36,174 nt of DNA from Alphaproteobacteria bacterium (GTDB lineage: Bacteria > Pseudomonadota > Alphaproteobacteria > SHVZ01), in assembly GCA_016869285.1 (NCBI GenBank), contig VGEN01000030.1, positions 1 through 36,174 on the forward strand. Reading direction: 5' to 3'. Position 1 is the first letter of the stretch, and every line of letters starts with the position of its first letter. Made by a program: the position numbers and the translations under genes. A model generated the notes under the pieces. The model saw only the letters and a program-made list of their open reading frames with translations. It did not search any database and had not been told where the DNA came from. Positions 17,242-25,672 of this stretch are shown here, piece by piece.

Positions 17242-18846
17242 ATGCGCCGCTTGCTCGCTCCGAGCTTGATCCTTGCCGCTACCCTCGCCGCTGCCTCCGC
17301 TCAGGCGGCGACGCCCAAGGATGCTCTTGTGATGGCCTGGAACCTCGATGCGCTGATCTCGCTCGATCCGGCGCAGATCGCCGAGGTGAACGGCAACGAC
17401 ATCATGATCAATGTCTGCAACCGACTGGTGCAGCCGAACATCAAGGATGTCGCCAGGATCGAGCCGCAGCTCGCCGAGAGCTGGTCGAGCTCCGAGGACG
17501 GGCTGACGCTGACCTTCAAGATGCGGAAGGACATCAAGTTTCCTTCCGGCAAGCCGGCCACCGCGCAAGATGCGGCGTGGTCGCTGAAGCGCGCTCTCCA
17601 TCTCAATTTCGGCAATGCCGCCAATCTCCGCGAGTGGGGCTTCTCCGCCGAGAAGGCTGACCAGCAGATCATCGCGGTCGACGACCACACTCTCCAGCTG
17701 AAGCTGGACCGGCCTTATCCGACGGGTCTCCTGCTTTCGTCGGTATTTTCCAGCAATGTCGCTTCTGTCCTCAACAAGGAGACCGGCGAGAAGAATGCCA
17801 AGACGGTCGATGGCAAGAACGACCACGGCAATGCCTGGTTCAAGACGCAATCCGATTGCGTCGGCCCTTATCGGCTTCGCACCTGGAACGCGAATGACGT
17901 GGTGATCCTCGAGGCCAATGACACCTACTTCGGAAAGAAACCGGGGCTACGCCGGGTGCTCATCCGGCACATCCCTGAATCGGCGGCAGAGCGCCTGGCG
18001 CTGGAGAAAGGCGATGTCGATGTGGCCCGTCTGCTCAACTCCGACGATCTGAAGGGCCTCGAGGCCAACAAGGACGTGCATATCGAGCAGACGCTCATGC
18101 ACGGCTACACTTATCTCGCGTTCAACGCCTCCGATCCGATCCTTTCCAACCCGAAGGTGCGGCTCGCCTTCCGCTACCTCATCGATTACGAGGCGCTCGG
18201 CAAGACGATCATGGCCTATCGCGGAGCGCCGCGGGCGAGCCTGGTCCCGATCGGCGCCTTCGGCGCGCTGGACGAGAAAGCGGGTCTGCCCTTCAAGCTC
18301 GATGTCGAGATGGCGAAGAGGCTTCTGGTCCTCGCCGGCTATCCGAACGGGTTCCAGAGGAAGCTGATCCTGTCGGCCAATACGCCCAACCCCGACCTTG
18401 CCCAGCATGTGCAGGCCAATGCCACGCGTGCCGGGCTCAAGATCGAGCTCGAGCAGATGGCGGATGCCAACCTCTTCACCAAGATGCGCGGTCGTGAGTT
18501 CGAAGTCGGGCTGATCGGCTGGGGCGCGGGATACCCCGACGCGCACAGCATGATCTCGCGTCATGCAATCAACCCGGACAATCGCGCCGAGGCCAAGCTC
18601 GCGCAGTATCCGTCCTGGCGGTCGGCATGGGCGGACGACAAGATCAACAAGATGGCGGAAGCGGCGATGATGGAGCGCGATCCGGCCAAGCGGATCGCCG
18701 CCTACAAGGAGATCCAGGAGAACATGCTGGCGAACGGCCCGATGGCCTATATGTTCCAGACCATCCGTCCGATCGCGATCCGCAAGGAAGTGAAGAACTT
18801 CGCGATCGGGCCGTTCAAGGTCGACTACGCCTCGGCCACCAAGTAG
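17242..18846 (+). CDS. ABC transporter substrate-binding protein, dipeptide/oligopeptide family (SBP_bac_5)
   Basis: 534 residues. MRRLLAPSLILAATLAAASAQA is a clear Sec signal peptide with cleavage near residue 22. The mature protein has the family pattern: DALISLDPAQIAEVNGNDIM near the N-terminus, LAESWSSSEDGLTLTFKMRKDIKF (the widely conserved W/D-G-x-T-x-F-x-L-R block) and the later NPKVRLAFRYLIDYEAL helix. It binds a peptide, opine, metal complex or similar ligand; which one cannot be decided. GGAGG at 17232-17236 sits five bases before ATG 17242 and overrides an ATG-like start four codons earlier. It heads a five-gene importer operon, with a 133-base gap upstream that should hold the promoter. 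Confidence 0.92.
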   Translation: MRRLLAPSLILAATLAAASAQAATPKDALVMAWNLDALISLDPAQIAEVNGNDIMINVCNRLVQPNIKDVARIEPQLAESWSSSEDGLTLTFKMRKDIKFPSGKPATAQDAAWSLKRALHLNFGNAANLREWGFSAEKADQQIIAVDDHTLQLKLDRPYPTGLLLSSVFSSNVASVLNKETGEKNAKTVDGKNDHGNAWFKTQSDCVGPYRLRTWNANDVVILEANDTYFGKKPGLRRVLIRHIPESAAERLALEKGDVDVARLLNSDDLKGLEANKDVHIEQTLMHGYTYLAFNASDPILSNPKVRLAFRYLIDYEALGKTIMAYRGAPRASLVPIGAFGALDEKAGLPFKLDVEMAKRLLVLAGYPNGFQRKLILSANTPNPDLAQHVQANATRAGLKIELEQMADANLFTKMRGREFEVGLIGWGAGYPDAHSMISRHAINPDNRAEAKLAQYPSWRSAWADDKINKMAEAAMMERDPAKRIAAYKEIQENMLANGPMAYMFQTIRPIAIRKEVKNFAIGPFKVDYASATK

Positions 18847-18875
18847 GTCCAGGCAGCTAGACCGGGGAGCGTCCC

Positions 18876-19952
18876 ATGTCCGCGACCGACGTCAACCAGC
18901 CCCGGGAGACGATCTCCCGGGGGCCGGAGGTCAGCAAGATTCCGCCCTGGGCATGGGACGCTTGGCGCCTCGTCTCCTCGGTCGCGGTGACCCTGATCGG
19001 GTTGCTCGCGCTTACCTTCTTCATCGGGCGCATGCTGCCGATCGACCCGGTCATCGCCATCGTCGGCGAGCAAGCCGACGCTTCGACCTACGACATGGTC
19101 TACAAGCAGCTCGGCCTCGACAAGCCGCTCTACGTGCAGTTCTGGTTCTTCATCAGCGACATGATGCGCGGCGAGTTCGGCAACGCGCTGTTCACCGGCA
19201 ACAAGGTATCGGCCGATCTGCTGCGCGTATTTCCGGCGACGATCGAGCTGGCGACCATCGCGATCACCATCGGTGTCTGCCTCGGCGTTCCCATCGGCGT
19301 GCTTGCCGCGGTCTATCGCGGCAGCCCGATCGATCACATAACCCGCATCCTCGGCCTTCTCGGGTATTCGGTCCCGACCTTCTGGCTCGGCCTGATGGGG
19401 CTCGTCCTCTTCTACGCCGCGCTCGGCTGGGTCGGAGGGCCGGGGCGGCTCGACGTCTTCTACATCGACATCGTCGACCGCGTGACCGGCCTGCTGCTGA
19501 TCGATTCGATCATCGCCGGCGAATGGGAGGTGCTGCGGAACGCCGTCTCCCATATCGTGCTGCCGGCCAGCATCCTCAGCTTCAACGCCATCGCCTTCAT
19601 CAGCCGGCTCACCCGCTCGTTCATGCTGGCCCAGCTCTCGCAGGAATACATCCTGGCGGCGCGCGTGAAGGGCCTGTCGAAATGGAAGGTCATCCGCAAG
19701 CATGCCTTCCGTAACATCGCGGTGCAGCTGCTCACCATCATCGCGCTCGCCTACGGCATCCTGCTCGAAGGCGCGGTGGTAACCGAGACGGTCTTCGCCT
19801 GGCCGGGCTTCGGGCGTTACCTCGTTTCCGGCCTGCTCGCCGGCGACATGAACGCCGTGCTCGCCTGCGTGCTGATCGTCGGCATCATCTTCGTCTCGAT
19901 CAACCTCATCTGCGATCTTCTCTACAGGATCCTGGATCCGCGCACGAAATGA
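18876..19952 (+). CDS. ABC transporter permease, DppB-like
   Basis: 358 residues with about six membrane helices. An N-terminal cytoplasmic stretch of ~30 residues precedes the first helix (VAVTLIGLLALTFFIG). The extracytoplasmic loop contains DASTYDMVYKQLGLDKPLYVQFWFFI, typical of DppB/OppB. The EAA loop that contacts the ATPases is EYILAARVKGLSKWKVIRKHAFRN. The gene follows the binding protein by 29 bases, with GGGGAG before its ATG, and overlaps the next permease by four bases (ATGA). It forms the inner-membrane channel with the DppC-like partner. Confidence 0.92.
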   Translation: MSATDVNQPRETISRGPEVSKIPPWAWDAWRLVSSVAVTLIGLLALTFFIGRMLPIDPVIAIVGEQADASTYDMVYKQLGLDKPLYVQFWFFISDMMRGEFGNALFTGNKVSADLLRVFPATIELATIAITIGVCLGVPIGVLAAVYRGSPIDHITRILGLLGYSVPTFWLGLMGLVLFYAALGWVGGPGRLDVFYIDIVDRVTGLLLIDSIIAGEWEVLRNAVSHIVLPASILSFNAIAFISRLTRSFMLAQLSQEYILAARVKGLSKWKVIRKHAFRNIAVQLLTIIALAYGILLEGAVVTETVFAWPGFGRYLVSGLLAGDMNAVLACVLIVGIIFVSINLICDLLYRILDPRTK

Positions 19953-20869
19953 CCACCGCCATTGAATCCGGAAAGGGCGGGCTTCGCGCCTACCTGACCG
20001 CCGAGGTCAGCCACTCGCCGACCCAGGCAAGCCTGCAGCGCCTCTACTTCGGCTGCGTGCGCTTCGCCCAGAACCCACTCGCCATGATCGGACTCGGCAT
20101 CCTGCTGCTGCTGCTGTTGCTCGCCATCTTCGCGCCGGTGATTGCGCCCTTTCCGATGAACGAGCAGAATCTGGGCCGACGCCTGCTGCCGCCTTCGGGC
20201 GCGCATTGGTTCGGCACAGACGAGCTCGGCCGCGACATCTTCAGTCGCGTCGTCTACGGCTCGCGCATCACGCTTCAGATCACCTGCCTCGTCGCGGTGA
20301 TCGCTGCGCCGATCGGCCTCATCTTCGGCACCGTCTCCGGCTATTTCGGCGGCTGGACCGACACGATCATGATGCGGATTACCGACATCTTCCTGTCGTT
20401 CCCCGGCTTGATCCTGGCGCTCGCCTTCGTCGCCGCGCTCGGCCCAGGCATCCGCAATGCGGTCATTGCGATCGCGCTCACCGTCTGGCCGCCGATCGCG
20501 CGCCTCGCCCGCGCCGAGACGCTGACGGTGCGGTCGTCGGACTACATCGCCGCGATCCGCGCGCAAGGGGCGCCGGCCTGGCGCATCGTGCTCAAGCACG
20601 TCGTGCCGATGTGCCTCTCCTCGGTGATCATCCGCATCACCCTCAACATGGCCGGCATCATCCTGACGGCGGCGGCGCTGGGCTTCCTCGGCCTCGGCGC
20701 GCAGCCGCCGATGCCCGAGTGGGGCGCGATGCTGTCGACAGGCCGGCAGTACTTGCTCGGGAGCTGGTTCCTCGCTGCCGCTCCGGGCTTGGCGATCCTT
20801 GTGGTCAGCCTCGGCTTCAACCTGTTCGGCGACGGGCTTCGCGACGTCCTGGATCCGCGCGACGAATGA
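19949..20869 (+). CDS. ABC transporter permease, DppC-like
   Basis: 306 residues. After a ~45-residue cytoplasmic N-terminus come about six helices, the first being IGLGILLLLLLLAIFAPVIA, followed by the DppC hallmark HWFGTDELGRDIFSRVVYGSR. The EAA loop reads DYIAAIRAQGAPAWRIVLKH. It pairs with the DppB-like subunit. ATGA overlaps link it to both neighbours, so the subunits are made in a fixed ratio. Confidence 0.93.
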   Translation: MTTAIESGKGGLRAYLTAEVSHSPTQASLQRLYFGCVRFAQNPLAMIGLGILLLLLLLAIFAPVIAPFPMNEQNLGRRLLPPSGAHWFGTDELGRDIFSRVVYGSRITLQITCLVAVIAAPIGLIFGTVSGYFGGWTDTIMMRITDIFLSFPGLILALAFVAALGPGIRNAVIAIALTVWPPIARLARAETLTVRSSDYIAAIRAQGAPAWRIVLKHVVPMCLSSVIIRITLNMAGIILTAAALGFLGLGAQPPMPEWGAMLSTGRQYLLGSWFLAAAPGLAILVVSLGFNLFGDGLRDVLDPRDE

Positions 20870-21696
20870 TCAAGCCGCTTCTCGAGGTCGAGGACCTCAG
20901 CGTCACCTTCCGCACGCCGCACCGCATGGTGCGCGCAGTTCGCGAGATCTCCTTCACCGTCGGCAAGGAGAAGGTCGGCATCGTCGGCGAGTCCGGTTCC
21001 GGCAAGTCGGCGACCGGGCGTGCGATCCTCAAGCTGACGCCCGGCAACGGCATCGTCACCGCCAAGCGCATGCAGTTCGAGGAGCTCGATCTCGCTAACG
21101 CTACCGAACAGGACATGCTCAAGGTGCGCGGCAGCCGCATCGGCATGATCCTTCAGGACCCGAAATTCTCGCTCGACCCCGTGATGCGTGTCGGCGACCA
21201 GATTGCCGAGGCGCTACCGCCCGGCCTCGACCGGAAGGAGGCACGGGAGCGCGTGCTTGAGGTGCTGGAGGCCGTGCAGATCCGCAATCCTCAGCGCGTC
21301 TACGATCTCTATCCGCACGAATGCTCGGGCGGCATGGGACAGCGCGTGATGATCGCGATGATGCTCGTGCCGGAACCGAAGCTGCTGATCGCCGACGAGC
21401 CGACCTCGGCGCTCGACGTCACGGTGCGCATGCAGGTGCTGGCGATCCTCGACGACCTCGTCTCGCGCCGCGGGCTTGGCCTCATGTTCATCAGCCACGA
21501 TCTCAACCTGGTCGCGACGTTCTGCGATCGCGTGCTGATCATGTATGCCGGGCGCATCGTCGAGGAGTGCAAAGCGACGGAGCTTCGCAACGCGACCCAT
21601 CCCTACACCCAGGGCCTGCTTGCCTCGCTGCCGCGCATCGGCGAGCGGCGGAAGAAGCTGGCGACCCTGGTCCGCGATCCTGCCTGGGCCATGTGA
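20866..21696 (+). CDS. ABC transporter ATP-binding protein, DppD/NikD-like
   Basis: 276 residues. GESGSGKSATGR is Walker A, the signature is SGGMGQRVMIA, and LLIADEPTSALD is Walker B with the catalytic Glu; the switch His lies in FISHDLN. The start at 20866 overlaps the DppC-like stop (ATGA); earlier in-frame codons belong to the permease gene region. The protein lacks most of the ~50-60-residue Cys-containing C-terminal extension found in true DppD/OppD (~325 residues) and is closer in size to nickel-type NikD. Together with the DppF-like subunit it powers import. Confidence 0.92.
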   Translation: MIKPLLEVEDLSVTFRTPHRMVRAVREISFTVGKEKVGIVGESGSGKSATGRAILKLTPGNGIVTAKRMQFEELDLANATEQDMLKVRGSRIGMILQDPKFSLDPVMRVGDQIAEALPPGLDRKEARERVLEVLEAVQIRNPQRVYDLYPHECSGGMGQRVMIAMMLVPEPKLLIADEPTSALDVTVRMQVLAILDDLVSRRGLGLMFISHDLNLVATFCDRVLIMYAGRIVEECKATELRNATHPYTQGLLASLPRIGERRKKLATLVRDPAWAM

Positions 21697-21698
21697 CG

Positions 21699-22490
<792 letters not shown>

Positions 22491-22498
22491 GCCGGCAG

Positions 22499-22939
22499 AT
22501 GCCGACCGCCGAGGGCGCAGCGGTCTTCCGCCTGATGCTGGAGGTTCTGCAGACCTTCCACCGGCTTCGCGCCGTCGGTGCCGAAGAAGGTGCCGTCACC
22601 GCCGGCGGTGGCGGCAGCTGGGGCCTGATGCGCAGCCTTGCGGAGGGCGGCCCGCAGACCGTGCCGGCGCTCGCCCGATCCCGCCCGGTCTCGCGTCAGC
22701 ACATCCAGAAGCTCGCCGACGAGCTCACCGCCGAGGGGCTGGTCCGGTTCGTCGACAACCCCGCGCATAAGCGCTCGAAGCTCGTCGAGCTCACGCCCGC
22801 CGGCCGTGCCCGCTACAAGGCGGTAACGGCGCGCATAGGCGAGCTTGCGGACGCGTTGGGCGAAGGGCTCGACGCGAAGGAGCTGGCGGCAGCCGCCGAC
22901 ACGGTGGCGCGGCTCAGGGCCAAGCTCTCGAAGGCGTGA
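22499..22939 (+). CDS. MarR-family transcriptional regulator
   Basis: 146 residues, standard MarR size. A dimerisation helix at the N-terminus (FRLMLEVLQTFHRLRAVG) is followed by the winged helix-turn-helix: TVPALARSRPVSRQHIQKLADELTAEGLV (~53-81), wing VDNPAHKRSKLVELTPAGRARY, and a C-terminal dimerisation helix. It starts eight bases after the importer operon, with only a weak ribosome site. A perfect 17-bp palindrome overlapping a strong promoter begins 12 bases after its stop; this is the obvious operator for the regulator. It may thus repress the downstream Spy-like/methyltransferase pair. The inducing ligand is unknown; a substrate of the upstream importer is one possibility. Confidence 0.88.
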   Translation: MPTAEGAAVFRLMLEVLQTFHRLRAVGAEEGAVTAGGGGSWGLMRSLAEGGPQTVPALARSRPVSRQHIQKLADELTAEGLVRFVDNPAHKRSKLVELTPAGRARYKAVTARIGELADALGEGLDAKELAAAADTVARLRAKLSKA

Positions 22940-22950
22940 ACCGAGAAAAA

Positions 22951-22979
22951 TTGACAACTAAGTTGTCATTTTCTATAAT
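22951..22979 (+). promoter_or_regulatory. Consensus sigma-70 promoter for the Spy-like/methyltransferase operon
   Basis: TTGACA (22951-22956), a 17-base spacer and TATAAT (22974-22979) match the ideal housekeeping promoter exactly. The segment is distinctly AT-rich compared with its surroundings. The downstream ATG is at 23003 with GGAGGTGA before it. Exact consensus is rare in alphaproteobacteria and suggests a strong promoter that needs a repressor. Confidence 0.85.
22952..22968. promoter_or_regulatory. Perfect 17-bp palindrome, probable MarR operator
   Basis: TGACAACT-A-AGTTGTCA is a perfect inverted repeat centred on 22960. It covers five bases of the -35 hexamer and most of the spacer, so a bound dimer would block RNA polymerase. 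MarR proteins usually bind 16-20-bp palindromes of this kind, and a MarR gene ends 12 bases upstream. The link to that regulator is inferred from position. Confidence 0.8.
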
Positions 22980-23002
22980 CCCTTCAGCAACGGAGGTGAC
23001 CC

Positions 23003-23458
23003 ATGTTCTGGACACGCAAGACGAAGATCGCGCTCGCTGCTGCGGCGCTGGCAGCGGGGGCGGTTCCGACCGTAGCCGTTGGTTCTTCCTGGCACGGGGG
23101 CTGGGGCGGCTGGGGTCAAGGCCGGCATGCCCGCCATGCCGACTGGTGCGCCCCGGCCGGCGAGGCGAGGCTGGCCGAAGCCATGGCCCTGATCGAGATG
23201 CATCTGGCCCTGAGGCCCGACCAGCAGCACGCCTGGGCTCGGCTTTCGGAAGCCGTCGCGCAGGCGGGCCAGGCGGTGAAAATCGCCTGTTCGGCCCCGG
23301 CATCCGACACGCCCTCGGCCCTTGCGCGGCTCGAGGCAGGCATGCAGGCGGGCCTCGGTGCGCTCCGCGCGCTTAGGCCGTCTCTGGAGGCTCTCTACAC
23401 CGAGCTCGATCCGGATCAGCGCACGCGGCTCGACGGTCTGATGCGCGGGCGCTTGTGA
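23003..23458 (+). CDS. Spy/CpxP-like periplasmic protein (LTXXQ-type)
   Basis: 151 residues. A Sec-type signal (KTKIALAAAALAAGAVPTVAVG) is followed by a Trp/Gly/His-rich stretch, HGGWGGWGQGRHARHADWC (31-49), that could bind metal. The rest is predicted helical, with two LTxxQ-like motifs: LALRPDQQHAW and LYTELDPDQRTRLDGLM. Proteins of this type act as periplasmic chaperones or as metal/envelope-stress sensors (Spy, CpxP, CnrX relatives). GGAGGTGA lies before the ATG. It is the first gene after the palindrome-controlled promoter, and its stop overlaps the GTG start of the methyltransferase-like gene. Family membership is moderate because the similarity is weak outside the motifs. Confidence 0.65.
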   Translation: MFWTRKTKIALAAAALAAGAVPTVAVGSSWHGGWGGWGQGRHARHADWCAPAGEARLAEAMALIEMHLALRPDQQHAWARLSEAVAQAGQAVKIACSAPASDTPSALARLEAGMQAGLGALRALRPSLEALYTELDPDQRTRLDGLMRGRL

Positions 23459-23919
23459 GCACGGTTGATACCGCCGGCGTCATCGCCAGGCCGCCGCTCC
23501 TCTATCTCGGCAGCCTGGCCGCCGGCGGCGCGCTCGACCTCGTATTCCCGGCCGCGATCCCGGATCATGCGCTGCGCGCGCCGGCGGCGGCTCTCCTGTT
23601 CGTCGCGGGCTTGGGACTGGCCGTCGCCTGCTTCCGCCGCTTCAAGGCGGCCGGGACCAACGTCCCGACCTGGTTGCCGACGACGGCGCTGGTGATCGCC
23701 GGTCCCTACCGCTTCTCGCGCAACCCGATCTATCTGGCGCTGACGCTGGCCTATCTCGGGTTGGCGATCGGCTACGGAAGCTGGTGGCCGCTGGTGCTGC
23801 TCGCGCCGCTGCTGATCGTCATGCGCTATGGCGTGATCGGTCGCGAGGAGCGCTATCTCGAAGCCAAGTTCGGCGACGCGTATCGCGCCTACCGCTCCTC
23901 GGTCAGGCGCTGGGTCTGA
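23455..23919 (+). CDS. Isoprenylcysteine carboxyl methyltransferase / phospholipid methyltransferase-like membrane protein
   Basis: 154 residues starting with GTG that overlaps the Spy-like stop (GTGA). About four hydrophobic helices are visible (e.g. AAALLFVAGLGLAVACF). The C-terminal half carries the family's S-adenosylmethionine site: GPYRFSRNPIYLALTLAYLG, then EERYLEAKFGDAYRAYRSSVRRWV, where the paired Glu and the RNP/Y residues are conserved. Bacterial members methylate small or lipid substrates that are mostly unknown; protein prenylation is not expected. The 3' end overlaps the convergent EamA gene by 31 bases. Being in a MarR-type operon with a periplasmic chaperone suggests an envelope or toxic-compound response. 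Confidence 0.8.
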   Translation: MSTVDTAGVIARPPLLYLGSLAAGGALDLVFPAAIPDHALRAPAAALLFVAGLGLAVACFRRFKAAGTNVPTWLPTTALVIAGPYRFSRNPIYLALTLAYLGLAIGYGSWWPLVLLAPLLIVMRYGVIGREERYLEAKFGDAYRAYRSSVRRWV

Positions 23920-24788
23920 TCGCGACGGTGCGCGGCGTGTTCGCGATGCGCGATATAGAGGGTTGAGCCGAAGATCACGGCGGCTCCGATCCAGACCCAT
24001 TTGTCCGGAACCTCGCCGAGGAACACATAGGCGAGGATCGCGACGAAGGGCATCCGCGTGAACTCCAGCGGCAGGATCGCCGATGCGTCGGCCAGCGCGA
24101 AGGCGCGGGTGAAGCAGAGCCAGCCCAGCGTGCTGAGCGCGCCCAGCGCCGCCAGTGCCAGGAAGCTCGGCAGCGACGGCGTCGTCCAGTGCCAGAGGGC
24201 CAGCGGCAAGGTCAGCAGCATGACGATCAGGCTCTGGTAGAACACGACCGTCGCGGTCCGCTCGGTTCCCGACATCATCTTCACCAGCACCGTGACCCCG
24301 GCGAAGGTCATGGTCGAGAGGATTACCAGCGCTGCGCCGAGGCTGACCGGCACCGCACCCGGCCTCAGCACGATCAGGACCCCGGCGAAGCCGACAACGA
24401 TGGCGATCCAGCGCCGCACCCGGACCGTCTCGCCGAGGAACAGAGCGGCGCCGATCGTGGCGAACAAAGGCGTGGCGAAGCCGAGCGCCGCCGACTCGTT
24501 GAGCGGCATCAGCGTGACGCCGGTGAAGAAGGCGAGCATGGAGACATAGTGGCAGAGCCCCGATGCCGCGATCGTCTTCACCGTCGTCGTTCGCGGCCAG
24601 CGGCGCTCCTGCCACAGCACGATCGGTGCCACCGTCAGAAACCCGAACGCACAGCGGAAGAACGCGATCTCGAAGGGATGGATGCCGATATCGCCGAGAG
24701 AGCGGATCAGCGTGTTGCCGACCGCCGTCGTCAGCGCCGACAAGGTCATCAACAAGGCCGCGACGAGGAGCGGGCTCTGCCGGCTCAA
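23889..24788 (-). CDS. EamA-family (DMT superfamily) transporter, copy 1
   Basis: 299 residues with ten predicted helices as two EamA repeats. The first repeat ends in LNESAALGFATPLFATIGAALFLGETVRVRRW and IAIVVGFAGVLIVLRPG; the second ends in GEVPDKWVWIGAAVIFGSTLYIAHRE. EamA proteins export amino acids, nucleosides or other small metabolites; the substrate is unknown. It is the last of three tandem EamA genes, with an ATGA overlap (24785-24788) to copy 2. Its 3' end lies over the end of the methyltransferase-like gene. Confidence 0.93.
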   Translation of the reverse strand: MSRQSPLLVAALLMTLSALTTAVGNTLIRSLGDIGIHPFEIAFFRCAFGFLTVAPIVLWQERRWPRTTTVKTIAASGLCHYVSMLAFFTGVTLMPLNESAALGFATPLFATIGAALFLGETVRVRRWIAIVVGFAGVLIVLRPGAVPVSLGAALVILSTMTFAGVTVLVKMMSGTERTATVVFYQSLIVMLLTLPLALWHWTTPSLPSFLALAALGALSTLGWLCFTRAFALADASAILPLEFTRMPFVAILAYVFLGEVPDKWVWIGAAVIFGSTLYIAHREHAAHRRDQTQRLTEER

Positions 24789-25672
24789 GCGAGGTCCCGT
24801 CTTGCGGCCTCACGGGCGACGATGGCCTCGCGATGCGCAATGTAGAGGGTCGAGGAAAAAATGACGGCGGCGCCCAGCCATACCCACTCGTCCGGCACCT
24901 CCCCGAACAGCGCGTAGGCGAAGATGGCGACGACCGGCAAGCGCAGGAACTCGTAGGGCATCAGCGCGCTCGCATCGGCCAGCGCGCAGGCGCGCAGGAA
25001 AGTGATCCAGCCGAGGGTGCCGAGGATCCCGTTGGCGATCATCATCGAGGCGGCGAAGCCGCTCGGCGCCTCCCAGACGACGGCAGCCGGCGGTATCGAG
25101 AAAAGCACCGAGAACAGCGACTGATAGTAGATTAGCGTCATCGCGCTCTCGGCCGCGATCCAGTGCTTGGACAGGAGCGTGATGACAGCGCCCAGCATGG
25201 CCGAGACCAGCACCATCGCGGCGCCTAGCTCGAAGGGGATGACGCCCGGCCGCAAGATGATCAGCACGCCGAGGAAGCCGATGACGACCGCGCTCCAGCG
25301 CCTCGCCCGTACCGTCTCCCCGAGGAAGAGCGCGGCCCCGACGGTGGCGAAGAGCGGCATGGCGAAGGCGAGCGCCGTCGACTCGTTCAGTGGCAGGACC
25401 GCGATGCCGAAATATCCGGTCAGCATCGACGCCACATGCGCGATGCAAGCGATGGCGATCAGCCAGGCATACCGGCTCCTGGGCAGCCTGCGCTCCATCC
25501 ACAAGATGATGAGGACGACGGACAGCAATCCGAAGAGGTTGCGGAACAGAACCACCTGGAACGAATGCGCGCTGTCGTCGGTGGCGAGCCGGATGACAAT
25601 GTTCTGTAGGCCGGTGATGAGCACCGTCATCAGCGCGTAAAAGCTCGCCAGAAGAGAGGCAGACGCGCTCAT
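24785..25672 (-). CDS. EamA-family (DMT superfamily) transporter, copy 2
   Basis: 295 residues, ten helices. ATG 25672 overlaps the stop of copy 3 (ATGA, 25669-25672), which fixes the start. Conserved blocks are LNESTALAFAMPLFATVGAALFLGE and GEVPDEWVWLGAAVIFSSTL, plus the ending YIAHREAIVAREAARRD. It is closest to copy 3 in the last ~40 residues. The three copies probably arose by tandem duplication and have diverged in the first repeat, which could mean different substrates. Confidence 0.93.
   Translation of the reverse strand: MSASASLLASFYALMTVLITGLQNIVIRLATDDSAHSFQVVLFRNLFGLLSVVLIILWMERRLPRSRYAWLIAIACIAHVASMLTGYFGIAVLPLNESTALAFAMPLFATVGAALFLGETVRARRWSAVVIGFLGVLIILRPGVIPFELGAAMVLVSAMLGAVITLLSKHWIAAESAMTLIYYQSLFSVLFSIPPAAVVWEAPSGFAASMMIANGILGTLGWITFLRACALADASALMPYEFLRLPVVAIFAYALFGEVPDEWVWLGAAVIFSSTLYIAHREAIVAREAARRDLA

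Noticed and set aside
20206..20865. 220-residue extension of the DppD-like ATPase upstream of 20866
   Set aside because: It lies in the DppC-like gene in another frame and is Arg-rich; the ATGA overlap marks the true start.
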